Shown: positions 60,601-63,800 of the stretch, in pieces
How the letters are laid out: every line of letters starts with the position of its first letter
Position numbering within the stretch: the first letter of the stretch is position 1
DNA from: Trissonchulus latispiculum
Lineage: Eukaryota; Nematoda; Enoplea; Enoplida; Ironidae
Direction of reading: 5' to 3'
DNA: 64,000 nucleotides
Assembly (NCBI GenBank): GCA_030248195.1
Contig: JASAND010006313.1
Coordinates: 45,707-109,706, forward strand
Position numbers and translations under genes: made by a program
Notes under the pieces: model-generated
What the model was told of the DNA's origin: nothing
The model's input: the letters and a program-made list of their open reading frames with translations, nothing else
The model's database searches: none

Positions 60601-60805
60601 TACCGAACTGACCTGACAGTGTACCAGAGAGTACTTGATAATGTCTCTGAGCGTCATCCGAGACAGGCGCTTTGGCGACGGACAGATCCACCAAAGGGTG
60701 GATCAGGCGATGGATCAGGGACTGGGGGAAGACGTAAGAGGCGATCCACAGGAGACCATAGCCGCTCAAGAGTGCTCCGATCAGACCCGCCCAGTAATAA
60801 CGCAT
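17087..60805 (-). CDS. ADAMTS9/20 (gon-1): ADAMTS9/ADAMTS20/GON-1 family secreted metalloprotease, complete coding region (43 exons)
   Basis: Secreted zinc metalloprotease that cleaves extracellular-matrix proteoglycans; family members act in tissue remodelling and cell migration. Spliced length is 6753 bp (2250 aa). Order: hydrophobic signal; propeptide with [10 protein letters not shown] and basic sites RRLRR and RREKR; catalytic domain with HELGH...NIPHDD and the Met-turn segment YHIMAP; disintegrin-like; TSP1-1 ([12 protein letters not shown]); Cys-rich; spacer; 17 further TSP1; GON domain ending [13 protein letters not shown] domain occurs only in the ADAMTS9/20/GON-1 branch. All 42 junctions use GT..AG with matching phase, and the start is the first ATG after an in-frame TAA. 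Eighteen TSP1 repeats exceed the 15 of vertebrate ADAMTS9/20. Two Thr-rich linkers are extra. Intron length varies widely because transposons have inserted. Least certain is the exon 1 donor. Confidence 0.93.
17460..17564 (-). CDS. ADAMTS9/20 (gon-1): ADAMTS-like exon 42: GON domain
   Basis: Acceptor TTATGTTTCAG, donor GAT/GTACGT, phase 0/0. [20 protein letters not shown] matches the GRFSI-L-GT-F GON strand. Confidence 0.93.
17975..18066 (-). CDS. ADAMTS9/20 (gon-1): ADAMTS-like exon 41: GON domain
   Basis: Acceptor TTTTTCAG, donor CAG/GTTTGT, phase 1 in and 0 out. [20 protein letters not shown] then [10 protein letters not shown], a highly recognisable GON segment. Confidence 0.93.
18190..18570. 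repeat. C-tract/CACTTTTCGG mobile-repeat block
   Basis: Repeated CCCCCCACTTTTCGG units flank an [12 protein letters not shown] centre in intron 40. The inverse complement of the same motif appears at 21060-21415, and a fragment at 32085-32140. It looks like a DNA-transposon family, but no duplication could be fixed. Confidence 0.5.
18756..18892 (-). CDS. ADAMTS9/20 (gon-1): ADAMTS-like exon 40: GON domain
   Basis: Acceptor TATTTTTAG, donor G/GTAATA, phase 2 in and 1 out. [14 protein letters not shown] then [18 protein letters not shown], matching CP-NG-R-D-CQC...AGF--F--IRIDL. Confidence 0.93.
18963..19088 (-). CDS. ADAMTS9/20 (gon-1): Candidate in-frame cassette exon inside the GON domain (unconfirmed)
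   Basis: A 126-bp open segment in intron 39 has AG at its 5' side and GTCAGT at its 3' side, phase 2 on both, so it could be included without shifting the frame. It encodes [20 protein letters not shown] and [21 protein letters not shown]. Known GON domains go straight from the exon 39 to the exon 40 sequence, and the pyrimidine tract is weak. It may therefore be an alternative exon or a chance open stretch. Not counted in the 2250 aa. Confidence 0.3.
19178..19266 (-). CDS. ADAMTS9/20 (gon-1): ADAMTS-like exon 39: GON domain
   Basis: Acceptor TCTTTTAG, donor CG/GTAGGT, phase 0 in and 2 out. [20 protein letters not shown] then TNFAEIYGK, typical GON pattern (C--M----PKE---...NF-E-Y). Confidence 0.92.
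19655..19746 (-). CDS. ADAMTS9/20 (gon-1): ADAMTS-like exon 38: start of GON domain
   Basis: Acceptor GTTATAG, donor AAA/GTGAGT, phase 1 in and 0 out. [20 protein letters not shown] then [10 protein letters not shown], matching the DC-E--------DG-Y-I-V-GK GON start. Confidence 0.92.
19935..20070 (-). CDS. ADAMTS9/20 (gon-1): ADAMTS-like exon 37: TSP1-18, last repeat
   Basis: Acceptor GCTTTAG, donor T/GTAAGC, phase 0 in and 1 out. [20 protein letters not shown] and [14 protein letters not shown]. Strongly basic; the last cysteine is completed across the junction with exon 38. Confidence 0.92.
20314..20511 (-). CDS. ADAMTS9/20 (gon-1): ADAMTS-like exon 36: TSP1-17
   Basis: Acceptor TTATTTCAG, donor CCG/GTAATT, phase 0/0. 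[26 protein letters not shown], then WQMGVWSP. Confidence 0.93.
20590..21000. other. GC-richer unassigned block in intron 36
   Basis: About 400 bp of balanced composition in an AT-rich intron, open on the plus strand for 130 codons (20609-21001) and partly open on the minus strand. I recognise no domain, and splice signals for inclusion in the ADAMTS-like gene are absent. It could be an unclassified retroelement fragment. Confidence 0.4.
21060..21415. repeat. G-tract AGTGGGGG repeat block (inverse of 18190-18570)
   Basis: AAAAGTGGGGG-type units at both ends surround a core of short AAAATTTT repeats in intron 35; same family as 18190-18570. Confidence 0.5.
21645..21815 (-). CDS. ADAMTS9/20 (gon-1): ADAMTS-like exon 35: TSP1-16
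   Basis: Acceptor TATGTTGCAG, donor TCG/GTAGGC, phase 0/0. [26 protein letters not shown], then WEPGPWSS. Confidence 0.93.
22142..22315 (-). CDS. ADAMTS9/20 (gon-1): ADAMTS-like exon 34: TSP1-15
   Basis: Acceptor GTAATTTTAG, donor AAA/GTAATC, phase 0/0. [26 protein letters not shown], then WIVSRWTK. Confidence 0.92.
22823..22990 (-). CDS. ADAMTS9/20 (gon-1): ADAMTS-like exon 33: TSP1-14
   Basis: Acceptor TTTTTTCAG, donor TTG/GTAGGA, phase 0/0. [26 protein letters not shown], then WRRLAWSL. It lies 5.3 kb from exon 32, the longest intron of the C-terminal half. Confidence 0.93.
22991..28289. other. Intron 32, 5.3 kb
   Basis: Mostly AT-rich with no exon I can support. A GC-richer patch at 24600-24800 contains the hairpin GCGAGCC/GGCTCGC (near 24753-24769). 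The stem at 26028-26093 is listed separately. Near 24255 there is a partial end of the CAGACATGTGC family. Confidence 0.5.
26028..26093. other. Intronic hairpin, 11-bp perfect stem
   Basis: GACCACCCGGA pairs exactly with TCCGGGTGGTC across a 44-nt loop, in a GC-rich island within AT-rich intron 32. It could be a structured intronic RNA or a transposon remnant; no known RNA family is recognised. Confidence 0.35.
28290..28463 (-). CDS. ADAMTS9/20 (gon-1): ADAMTS-like exon 32: TSP1-13
   Basis: Acceptor TGTTTCAG, donor TCG/GTAGGT, phase 0/0. [26 protein letters not shown], then WKRGGWSS. Confidence 0.92.
29339..29530 (-). CDS. ADAMTS9/20 (gon-1): ADAMTS-like exon 31: TSP1-12
   Basis: Acceptor GCATGTCTAG, donor CCT/GTAGGT, phase 0/0. 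[20 protein letters not shown], a basic insertion RGRSRR, CNRHLC, then WRPLTQWSP. Confidence 0.9.
30385..30720 (-). CDS. ADAMTS9/20 (gon-1): ADAMTS-like exon 30: TSP1-11 and Thr/Pro linker 2
   Basis: Acceptor GCTTTTCAG, donor GAG/GTAACC, phase 0/0; the longest of the TSP1 exons. [23 protein letters not shown], then [15 protein letters not shown] and a Gly/Arg/Ser-rich stretch before WRVGPWSE. Confidence 0.92.
30973..31140 (-). CDS. ADAMTS9/20 (gon-1): ADAMTS-like exon 29: TSP1-10
   Basis: Acceptor CTATTTTAG, donor CAG/GTTTGC, phase 0/0. [26 protein letters not shown], then WKAAGWEQ. Confidence 0.92.
31311..31520. repeat. Tandem duplication of about 105 bp
   Basis: Two consecutive copies start TAAGTTGCTGAGTGAAATT (31311 and 31418) and differ at a few bases. 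Located in intron 28. Confidence 0.85.
31622..31855 (-). CDS. ADAMTS9/20 (gon-1): ADAMTS-like exon 28: end of TSP1-9 and Thr-rich linker 1
   Basis: Acceptor ATTTTTCAG, donor GAT/GTAAGT, phase 0/0. CYPGDCP is followed by about 40 residues that are almost all Thr with a few Pro and Ser, expected to be O-glycosylated. Then comes WERGGWTD starting TSP1-10. The ACC/ACA/ACT codon mix shows the tract is not a pure triplet expansion. Confidence 0.9.
32174..32296 (-). CDS. ADAMTS9/20 (gon-1): ADAMTS-like exon 27: TSP1-9, first part
   Basis: Acceptor GTATTTAG, donor TTG/GTACAT, phase 0/0. [20 protein letters not shown] to KPIANRL. The last two cysteines of the repeat come from exon 28 (CYPGDC), so this repeat is split by an extra intron. 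Confidence 0.85.
32544..32708 (-). CDS. ADAMTS9/20 (gon-1): ADAMTS-like exon 26: TSP1-8
   Basis: Acceptor GATCTTTTAG, donor GAG/GTATGT, phase 0/0. [26 protein letters not shown], then WEVGPWLE. Confidence 0.93.
32838..34607. mobile_element. Foldback transposon with about 400-bp near-identical arms
   Basis: GTCGAAGCCTAGTAGTCAAA at 32838 is mirrored by the inverse ending at 34607. I see no mismatch over the first 200 or more bases of the arms. The arms carry repeated AGCCATTTAGTTAAATGGCT palindromes. Further in, the pairing continues with gaps (33595-33665 with 34090-34175), and the left arm carries an extra segment. TA-rich flanks hide the duplication. Sits in intron 25. Non-coding. Confidence 0.85.
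34705..34878 (-). CDS. ADAMTS9/20 (gon-1): ADAMTS-like exon 25: TSP1-7
   Basis: Acceptor ATTTTACAG, donor GCG/GTAAGT, phase 0/0. [26 protein letters not shown], then WKPGEWSA. A hAT-type element ends 38 bp upstream of the exon, so its branch point may lie in transposon DNA. Confidence 0.93.
34917..35323. mobile_element. hAT-type element, TAGAGATGAGC ends, GGCCGG arrays
   Basis: TAGAGATGAGC...GCTCATCTCTA ends are flanked by ATATATAA and GTGTATAA (6 of 8). Subterminal arrays of GGGCCGGGCC-type repeats face each other around an AT-rich core. It shares ends, but not array sequence, with 44548-45306. Confidence 0.8.
35400..36660. repeat. G/C-tract mobile-repeat block with internal diverged duplication
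   Basis: Segments at about 35750-35945 and 36225-36415 are diverged copies: GTCGACC, GGGGGTACC, GGGACCTCA, AAAATCCAAAAAATGGCC and TTTTAGGCGTTT occur in the same order. Flanked by long G and C tracts in intron 24. Confidence 0.6.
36779..36943 (-). CDS. ADAMTS9/20 (gon-1): ADAMTS-like exon 24: TSP1-6
   Basis: Acceptor CATTTTCAG, donor CAA/GTAAGT, phase 0/0. [26 protein letters not shown], then WKLGNWSQ of the next repeat. Confidence 0.93.
37079..37243 (-). CDS. ADAMTS9/20 (gon-1): ADAMTS-like exon 23: TSP1-5
   Basis: Acceptor ATTTTTAG, donor GAG/GTACCA, phase 0/0. [26 protein letters not shown], then WEYGSWSE of the next repeat. The usual CG is CD here, a small deviation. Confidence 0.92.
37385..37552 (-). 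CDS. ADAMTS9/20 (gon-1): ADAMTS-like exon 22: TSP1-4
   Basis: Acceptor ATTTCAG, donor GAT/GTAAGT, phase 0 on both sides. [20 protein letters not shown] to CNTVPC, then WVYGHWTD starting TSP1-5. It is the first of a series of exons that each begin with the CSxxCG cysteine. Confidence 0.92.
37912..38116 (-). CDS. ADAMTS9/20 (gon-1): ADAMTS-like exon 21: TSP1-3
   Basis: Acceptor TATTTCAG, donor GAG/GTAAAT, phase 2 in and 0 out. [20 protein letters not shown] and [12 protein letters not shown] form TSP1-3; WSYSSWSE starts TSP1-4. Confidence 0.92.
38341..38467 (-). CDS. ADAMTS9/20 (gon-1): ADAMTS-like exon 20: TSP1-2
   Basis: Acceptor GATTTTAG, donor AG/GTAATC, phase 1 in and 2 out. [20 protein letters not shown], then [14 protein letters not shown], the second half of TSP1-2. 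Confidence 0.9.
38623..38764 (-). CDS. ADAMTS9/20 (gon-1): ADAMTS-like exon 19: end of spacer, start of TSP1-2
   Basis: Acceptor TTTTTTAG, donor G/GTATAG, phase 0 in and 1 out. [11 protein letters not shown] closes the spacer. [15 protein letters not shown] opens TSP1-2 with the W--GWS-CS--C-G pattern typical of this position. Confidence 0.92.
38947..39113 (-). CDS. ADAMTS9/20 (gon-1): ADAMTS-like exon 18: spacer
   Basis: Acceptor TTTTTCAG, donor CAT/GTAAGA, phase 1 in and 0 out. [19 protein letters not shown], then [20 protein letters not shown], typical of the LNG...G-L-YSGS-T--ERI spacer core. Confidence 0.92.
39774..39869 (-). CDS. ADAMTS9/20 (gon-1): ADAMTS-like exon 17: spacer
   Basis: Acceptor GGTTTTAG, donor G/GTAATT, phase 1 in and 1 out. 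[20 protein letters not shown] is the conserved spacer start (V-IP-GAT-I-V-Q). Confidence 0.92.
39916..40003. repeat. AT dinucleotide microsatellite
   Basis: Near-perfect (AT)n preceded by a poly-T run, in intron 16 between the spacer exons. Confidence 0.9.
40197..40317 (-). CDS. ADAMTS9/20 (gon-1): ADAMTS-like exon 16: end of Cys-rich, start of spacer
   Basis: Acceptor TTGTTTAG, donor G/GTAATA, phase 0 in and 1 out. [20 protein letters not shown] then DGTSC is the family GCD...[12 protein letters not shown] motif. Confidence 0.93.
40447..43146. mobile_element. 2.7-kb TA-flanked element with GGGTAAAACCGGG ends
   Basis: GGGTAAAACCGGGTAATAAGG at the left is mirrored by CCTTAATACCCCGTTTTACCC at the right, with TA on both sides (40445-40446 and 43147-43148). 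AATAAGGGAC recurs near the left end and its inverse near the right end (42860-42895). No transposase frame remains. It holds the nested element 41741-42032. TA flanks suggest a Tc1/mariner-type origin by inference. Confidence 0.75.
41741..42032. mobile_element. MITE nested in the 40447-43146 element
   Basis: TTGGGCCGGTTTCATAAAAG and, inverted, TTGGCCAGTTTTATAAAAA form the ends. TTCTCGAG/CTCGAGAA repeats follow inside. The end sequence resembles that of 7211-7821 (GGGCC...TTTCATAAAA), so the two are probably relatives with different subterminal repeats. Confidence 0.7.
43376..43515 (-). CDS. ADAMTS9/20 (gon-1): ADAMTS-like exon 15: Cys-rich domain
   Basis: Acceptor CGTTTTAG, donor GTT/GTAAGT, phase 1 in and 0 out. 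[20 protein letters not shown], then [20 protein letters not shown]. These Cys-rich signatures (C-L-C, DGT-C, CI-G-C) are all intact. Confidence 0.93.
43552..43670 (+). mobile_element. Retroposon 3' end, copy A
   Basis: 119 bp almost identical to 49140-49264 and ending in a short A run; same orientation, opposite to the host gene. Probably a 5'-truncated SINE or LINE tail in intron 14. Confidence 0.7.
43933..44050 (-). CDS. ADAMTS9/20 (gon-1): ADAMTS-like exon 14: Cys-rich domain
   Basis: Acceptor AATTTCAG, donor A/GTATAT, phase 0 in and 1 out. [20 protein letters not shown] matches the DFR--QC--F start of the Cys-rich domain; KWKPKY follows. Confidence 0.9.
44425..44488 (-). CDS. ADAMTS9/20 (gon-1): ADAMTS-like exon 13: 64-bp microexon, end of TSP1-1
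   Basis: Acceptor TTTCTTTTAG, donor AAG/GTACGT, phase 2 in and 0 out. It encodes [20 protein letters not shown] then K, the P-GG-C-G-R-YR-CN segment, and exactly reconciles the phases of exons 12 and 14. Confidence 0.9.
44548..45306. mobile_element. hAT-type element, TAGAGATGAGG ends, GGCTCGGCTC arrays, perfect 8-bp TSD
   Basis: CTGTTGAC (44540-44547 and 45307-45314) flanks TAGAGATGAGGA...TCCTCATCTCTA. Subterminal arrays of GGCTC/GAGCC pentamers on each side enclose a 430-bp AT-rich core. 759 bp, non-coding, in intron 12. Confidence 0.88.
45510..45658 (-). CDS. ADAMTS9/20 (gon-1): ADAMTS-like exon 12: first TSP1 repeat
   Basis: Acceptor TGTTTTAG, donor AG/GTGCTA, phase 0 in and 2 out. WCHKGHCV ends the disintegrin-like domain. 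[20 protein letters not shown] begins TSP1-1 with Trp residues suited to C-mannosylation and a CSxTCG fucosylation site. Confidence 0.95.
45924..46037 (-). CDS. ADAMTS9/20 (gon-1): ADAMTS-like exon 11: disintegrin-like domain
   Basis: Acceptor TTTTTGTAG, donor AGA/GTAATT, phase 0 in and 0 out. [20 protein letters not shown] and [12 protein letters not shown] match the C-LWC...TQH-PWADGT-C pattern. A TAA microsatellite lies 20 bp upstream of the exon. Confidence 0.92.
46057..46127. repeat. TAA trinucleotide microsatellite
   Basis: About 23 TAA units just upstream of exon 11 on the transcribed strand, where they read as TTA and could serve as part of the pyrimidine-rich region. Confidence 0.9.
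46288..46438 (-). CDS. ADAMTS9/20 (gon-1): ADAMTS-like exon 10: disintegrin-like domain
   Basis: Acceptor GTATTTAG, donor ATG/GTAAAA, phase 2 in and 0 out. It encodes CLEDKP...[17 protein letters not shown] then PDAQVCNYM, the QC-L-FG disintegrin-like signature. Confidence 0.92.
46528..46920. mobile_element. Diverged transposon relic resembling 56205-56616
   Basis: GGTTAACGCGGGTGTTCTGAGGGTCC on the left and GGACCCGATGTTAATGTG on the right are imperfect inverted ends, similar to the element at 56205. Followed by TTAATG tandem units. No clean duplication. Located in intron 9. Confidence 0.45.
47062..47217 (-). CDS. ADAMTS9/20 (gon-1): ADAMTS-like exon 9: third zinc His and Met-turn
   Basis: Acceptor GATTTCAG, donor CT/GTAAGA, phase 2 in and 2 out. 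FNIPHDD completes HELGHxFNxPHDD. NYHIMAP carries the Met-turn and [14 protein letters not shown] ends the catalytic domain. All catalytic residues are present, so an active enzyme is predicted. Confidence 0.95.
47449..47554 (-). CDS. ADAMTS9/20 (gon-1): ADAMTS-like exon 8: zinc-binding motif
   Basis: Acceptor TTTCAG, donor TT/GTAAGT, phase 1 in and 2 out. [19 protein letters not shown] precedes [14 protein letters not shown], which carries two zinc His and the catalytic Glu; the third His is in exon 9. Confidence 0.95.
47833..47998 (-). CDS. ADAMTS9/20 (gon-1): ADAMTS-like exon 7: catalytic domain
   Basis: Acceptor TATTTAG, donor TTAG/GTTAGC, phase 0 in and 1 out. Contains [14 protein letters not shown] and [20 protein letters not shown], both diagnostic for ADAMTS proteases. 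Confidence 0.93.
48422..48492. other. Hairpin with 17-18-bp stem
   Basis: GGGGATGGCTGCAAATTT is mirrored by AAATTTGCAGCCATCCCC. It abuts the CAA-repeat tract and may be an end of a composite mobile element. Confidence 0.6.
48510..48667 (+). repeat. CAA/CAG microsatellite, open as a poly-Gln frame
   Basis: Imperfect CAA/CAG/CAT triplets give an open plus-strand frame of mostly Gln, continuing to 48763. It lies antisense in intron 6 of the ADAMTS-like gene. I do not call a gene: there is no recognisable flanking domain. Confidence 0.7.
49140..49264 (+). mobile_element. Retroposon 3' end with poly-A, copy B
   Basis: Near-identical to 43552-43670, ending in 13 A. The GC-richer stretch 48880-49140 upstream may be its body, absent from copy A by 5' truncation. 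Confidence 0.7.
49265..50387. other. Remainder of intron 6
   Basis: AT-rich; nothing recognisable beyond short open frames that look like chance. Confidence 0.4.
50388..50471 (-). CDS. ADAMTS9/20 (gon-1): ADAMTS-like exon 6: catalytic domain
   Basis: Acceptor TATTTAAG, donor CAT/GTACGT, phase 0 in and 0 out. It encodes [20 protein letters not shown] then LFELDSIH, the conserved A-IY-d-SI...INIVVV-L segment. Confidence 0.88.
50846..51009 (-). CDS. ADAMTS9/20 (gon-1): ADAMTS-like exon 5: convertase site and catalytic domain start
   Basis: Acceptor TTCACTTTAG, donor ATC/GTAAGC, phase 1 in and 0 out. RREKRS is a good furin-type site, followed by [16 protein letters not shown], the first strand and helix of the metalloprotease domain, and [12 protein letters not shown]. 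Confidence 0.92.
51179..51256. repeat. tRNA-like sequence, degenerate
   Basis: GCCTGGGTGGCTGAATCGGTAG has an A-box-like start, and CCCACCCAAGGC could form an imperfect acceptor stem with it. GGTTCAAATCC, a B-box-like element, lies just outside at 51145-51155. Likely a SINE fragment rather than a functional tRNA. Confidence 0.3.
51548..51694 (-). CDS. ADAMTS9/20 (gon-1): ADAMTS-like exon 4: propeptide linker
   Basis: Acceptor TTCTTCTAG, donor ACTG/GTCAGT, phase 1 in and 1 out. It encodes [20 protein letters not shown] and an acidic, Ser-rich stretch. RRR is a possible extra processing site. Sequence conservation is expected to be low here; phase and position support the exon. Confidence 0.8.
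51695..53235. other. Intron 3
   Basis: AT-rich; no exon or clear element recognised. Confidence 0.4.
53236..53416 (-). CDS. ADAMTS9/20 (gon-1): ADAMTS-like exon 3: propeptide
   Basis: Acceptor ATGTTTAG, donor GCAG/GTACTT, phase 0 in and 1 out. [16 protein letters not shown] and HPHLLY are the family's GxYFIEPL...PHLLY propeptide signature. Confidence 0.9.
53417..54949. other. Intron 2, right-hand part of transcript
   Basis: No exon supported. AT-rich sequence without bounded repeats that I can see. Confidence 0.4.
54950..55035. mobile_element. Relic of the CAGACATGTGC hAT family
   Basis: GAATCCGGATTTTTCCGTTTTT and the right end CCCCCTGCACATGTCTG match the 1302 and 6758 copies. The left end is missing. 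Confidence 0.5.
56095..56155 (+). repeat. tRNA-derived sequence with A and B boxes
   Basis: TGGTTGGTTAGAGCGG fits a pol III A box and GGTTCGAATCC fits a B box, but they start only 28 nt apart, so the anticodon arm is reduced. A tRNA pseudogene or SINE head in intron 2. Confidence 0.45.
56205..56616. mobile_element. hAT-type element, TTAACAAGGG ends, perfect 8-bp TSD
   Basis: AATTAGAC (56197-56204 and 56617-56624) flanks ends CATACATTAACAAGGG and, inverted, CACACTTTAACAAGGG. The inside is T-rich with GGGGTCC-type subterminal blocks. In intron 2. Confidence 0.82.
56993..57402 (-). CDS. ADAMTS9/20 (gon-1): ADAMTS-like exon 2: propeptide
   Basis: Acceptor CTTGTTTCAG, donor ATT/GTAGGT, phase 1 in and 0 out. 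The family propeptide pattern is clear: [20 protein letters not shown], then IAPHLIVQH, then [14 protein letters not shown], then LCQGI. RRLRRS in the N-terminal third is a possible convertase site. A run of eight Glu codons (57106-57128) sits just before the conserved Cys. Confidence 0.9.
57403..60612. other. Intron 1, 3.2 kb
   Basis: AT-rich; no exon, gene or bounded mobile element recognised. Confidence 0.4.
60613..60805 (-). CDS. ADAMTS9/20 (gon-1): ADAMTS-like exon 1: signal peptide
   Basis: Begins [20 protein letters not shown], a short basic end followed by a hydrophobic core. An in-frame TAA lies 18 bp upstream of the ATG. The donor must leave phase 1. Tandem CTGACCTGAC-type repeats give several legal sites (exon ends at 60625, 60613, 60604 or 60592). 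I chose TCAG/GTCAGT. Joining to exon 2 rests on phase and position, not homology. Confidence 0.65.
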
Positions 60806-63800
60806 TTGGCAACCAGGCGCTGAATATTAACTTCATCCAAAGGCCAGGACGTTCCCATCAGGTTGTGATAGTGTTAACACCCTTGACACAGAATTACCGT
60901 CACCACTTCACGGCAAAATAAATGGCAGTGTTCACAGCTTTCACAGCTTTATCCCCTGTCGCGTGCAACTCAAGGTAGCCGACAGGGTCCGATTTAAAAG
61001 GGGGGACTATGAAAATTGGTCGTAATCCAGAGTCATAGACGCACAGAAATTATCAATGAATCTTCCTGATAAGAGTGGAAAATTAGGAATTGAATGAAGC
61101 CACTTTTCCTCGCAGGGACTGTTGTTTAGAGTAAAAAACTAACGTTAGATTGGAACCAGTTTCAGTTTCAGGCGGGCAGAAATAAATTTCTTCCAGCAAA
61201 AGTCGAGCGAATGCGACACGACAAATTGGTCCAATTAATGCTAATCGACTGTTAGAAAAAGTCTTGTAAAGGCACGTTTTTCTTTCCACAAAAAAGTTAG
61301 TTCGTTCCAGAGGGAAAGGGCTAGGCAGGGAGCCGTTCCAAAACCTGAGATCTAAACAGAGATTAAAGTAGGAGGGTTACTATTAGGGTCGAACTAGGCT
61401 AACCAAAAGACAGAAAAAAGGACTAAGAGCAAACGCTATATGGGCGCAAGTTGGCTGCAATAGTTTGTGCGGAGAGCAGAAAGTTTAGTAGCAAAGTATA
61501 TTAAACTCACCACTGGGGGCGCTTGTCTCGTCTGTGACTTTTTACCGATAAAAGGGCCCAACTAATACGTAACGTTGTGCGCATAGGTAAGTGTAATGCA
61601 CAAACCCCACCTCTTATATGCTTAGTGCATATATAAAAGCTTTAAAGCTAACTTCTCACACAGCTAGTGCTAGCTAACTGAAAGGTAGTCTGGGCGGCCT
61701 GAAAACTTTTCGGGGTCGCTAAACTGTCTATCAAACTTCACTTAGCTCCGCCCCCTTTAGTTGAGCAGCCAATCAGAACCGTCAGATTTCCCCCTCCTTT
61801 TACATGAGCCGTTTTTTTCCAGTCTTACGTAATCTTACGTCGTGTCATAGAAATCCTGGCAGCAGTCATTTTTGTTTAGCTAGTGTTTTTAGCTGACTTT
61901 TTTATGAGATACTTAAGTCGTGGGCCCCGGATAAGACAAAATGTAAGGTACTGCAAGTCGGAAGTTATACGGGAGCAGAGAGCAGTTTACTTTACTGTTG
62001 TCTGCTGCCGAGACAGCTAAAGAGCTTTAAGTAGATGTTTTTTTGCTCGTGCGGAGGCCAATATAGCAGATATTTTTTATTACCCCCTTATTGTATGCCT
62101 ACTTGAGCCATTAAAGACGTGAAATTGCATGTTTTAAGCTTGCAATAAAAATACAGTGTTTAGGCAAAAAGGCAAAACTAAATTGCAGCTGTTACAACAG
62201 AAAAACCAACAGTAATATCTACAAGAACAAAAATGAAGAAAACATGTATACAGTTGCACGCAATTAATAAACACTAAATAGTTTCTAAAATAAAGCAAGG
62301 TGTGGAAAAGGGAGAAAAAGTTTAAAATATGAGAAGTCCTTCAAAATTTAAGGTTAAGTCACAACTGGATTTTCTACTATGGTTTATAGTTTGAATTAAA
62401 AGAAAACGATGAAAAACAAAATAAAAAACAAAACAATTGATATATCGCAGTCAGCCGTTGAATTGGTGAAATTCCACAGCTTATGTTTCGAAATTTGGAA
62501 GAAATCAATTCGAATAAAATAGGCTTACAACTGACAACTTTAAATAAAGTTCTCACAACTTCAGAAAACCATGACTGTATTAAATTTGAGCAAACAGTGA
62601 AATAATAGAGTTTGGCGGGTCCATCCAAAACTTTCCGACAGCTGTGAACAATAAAGCCATAACTTTGACCAATTATTGCCATAAAAATTCTGCCGTAAAT
62701 AATAAATAAAATTTTCTCTTGTCCTTTCACTATTTCATTTCTTTTTCTGCCAAAAGAATAAGCTATTTTGGCCCTATAAGAGCAAAAATGACCAAATCAA
62801 ATTGCAAATGGGTAGTCTATTTTTGCAATTTCCTTCCAAAAAAAGGGCTATCAGCTTAATTTCAACATCTAAATATATAGTCCAGTATAGCTCTATTTCT
62901 CCAACACCCCACTGTGCTGCAAAACAACGTCAAAAAACTTTGATGATATTATAATCTTACCTAAACCTTAATTCTTAGTTTTTATTTAAATTTTTAAAAC
63001 CAAACTTTAAATGAAATTCACAACGTTTTAGATTTATATACTTCACAAGTTTTTGATGTGATCATAAAATGCATTTACGTTGTTCAATGTGCACGCACAG
63101 TGAGTGATATATAGTAAAACCGCAAGGCCAAGCCAGGTTATGGTTGACTATATTCATTGCTTACCTTGCATAACGTTAAGAACAAATTATATACAAAATA
63201 CAAAAGACTGATTTTCAGTTAATTTAGAAAGAGCCTGTTTTAGAAAATAGCTGTTTTTCTAGAAAAATTTTCACCAAGTCATTAAAAACAGAAGCCCTCT
63301 TACACGAAACGATATGAACAGCTGTAACGCAGTAACGAGGTTTCGTTTCGCTTCGTTTGTCTAATTCGACATTATAACTAGGCTGCAAATGTTCTCACTG
63401 ATTTATGAATGCTTCTAAAATAGTAAATTTTTTACAAAAAAATGGGGAAAATCCCGAAAAACATATGCCAAACAAACTGCGCTAATGACACTCCGAAATT
63501 ATATACTAGCTTTGCTACAAAAGTCCAAAAATGGCCAAAACTATCAAACTTTATATTCTGAAATATTTGAAGTTAAATGATAAATAGTAAATCTATTATT
63601 CACGAAAAATTTAAAATTTTATTCTTCTGTAATCGACCTGTAAGTCAAAGTTAGCTTACATGACTGGGTCACAACTTTGACAACCATTATTGGGAAACAC
63701 AGAGCGTAACACTTTTTTACAGTTGCACAATTTAAGCTATTATTTAACGTTGCGGGTTTTAAATTATTGTGTATTGTGAAAAACTACATAACACACAGTG

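Noticed and set aside
61903..61950. Plus-strand ATG opening MRYLSRGPRIRQN before a GTAAGG donor, as a divergent first exon
   Set aside because: Only 13 codons, no homology, no supporting downstream exon found.
62377..62730. 117-codon minus-strand open frame
   Set aside because: AT-rich, rich in Phe/Ile/Ser, no domain or splice support; likely chance.
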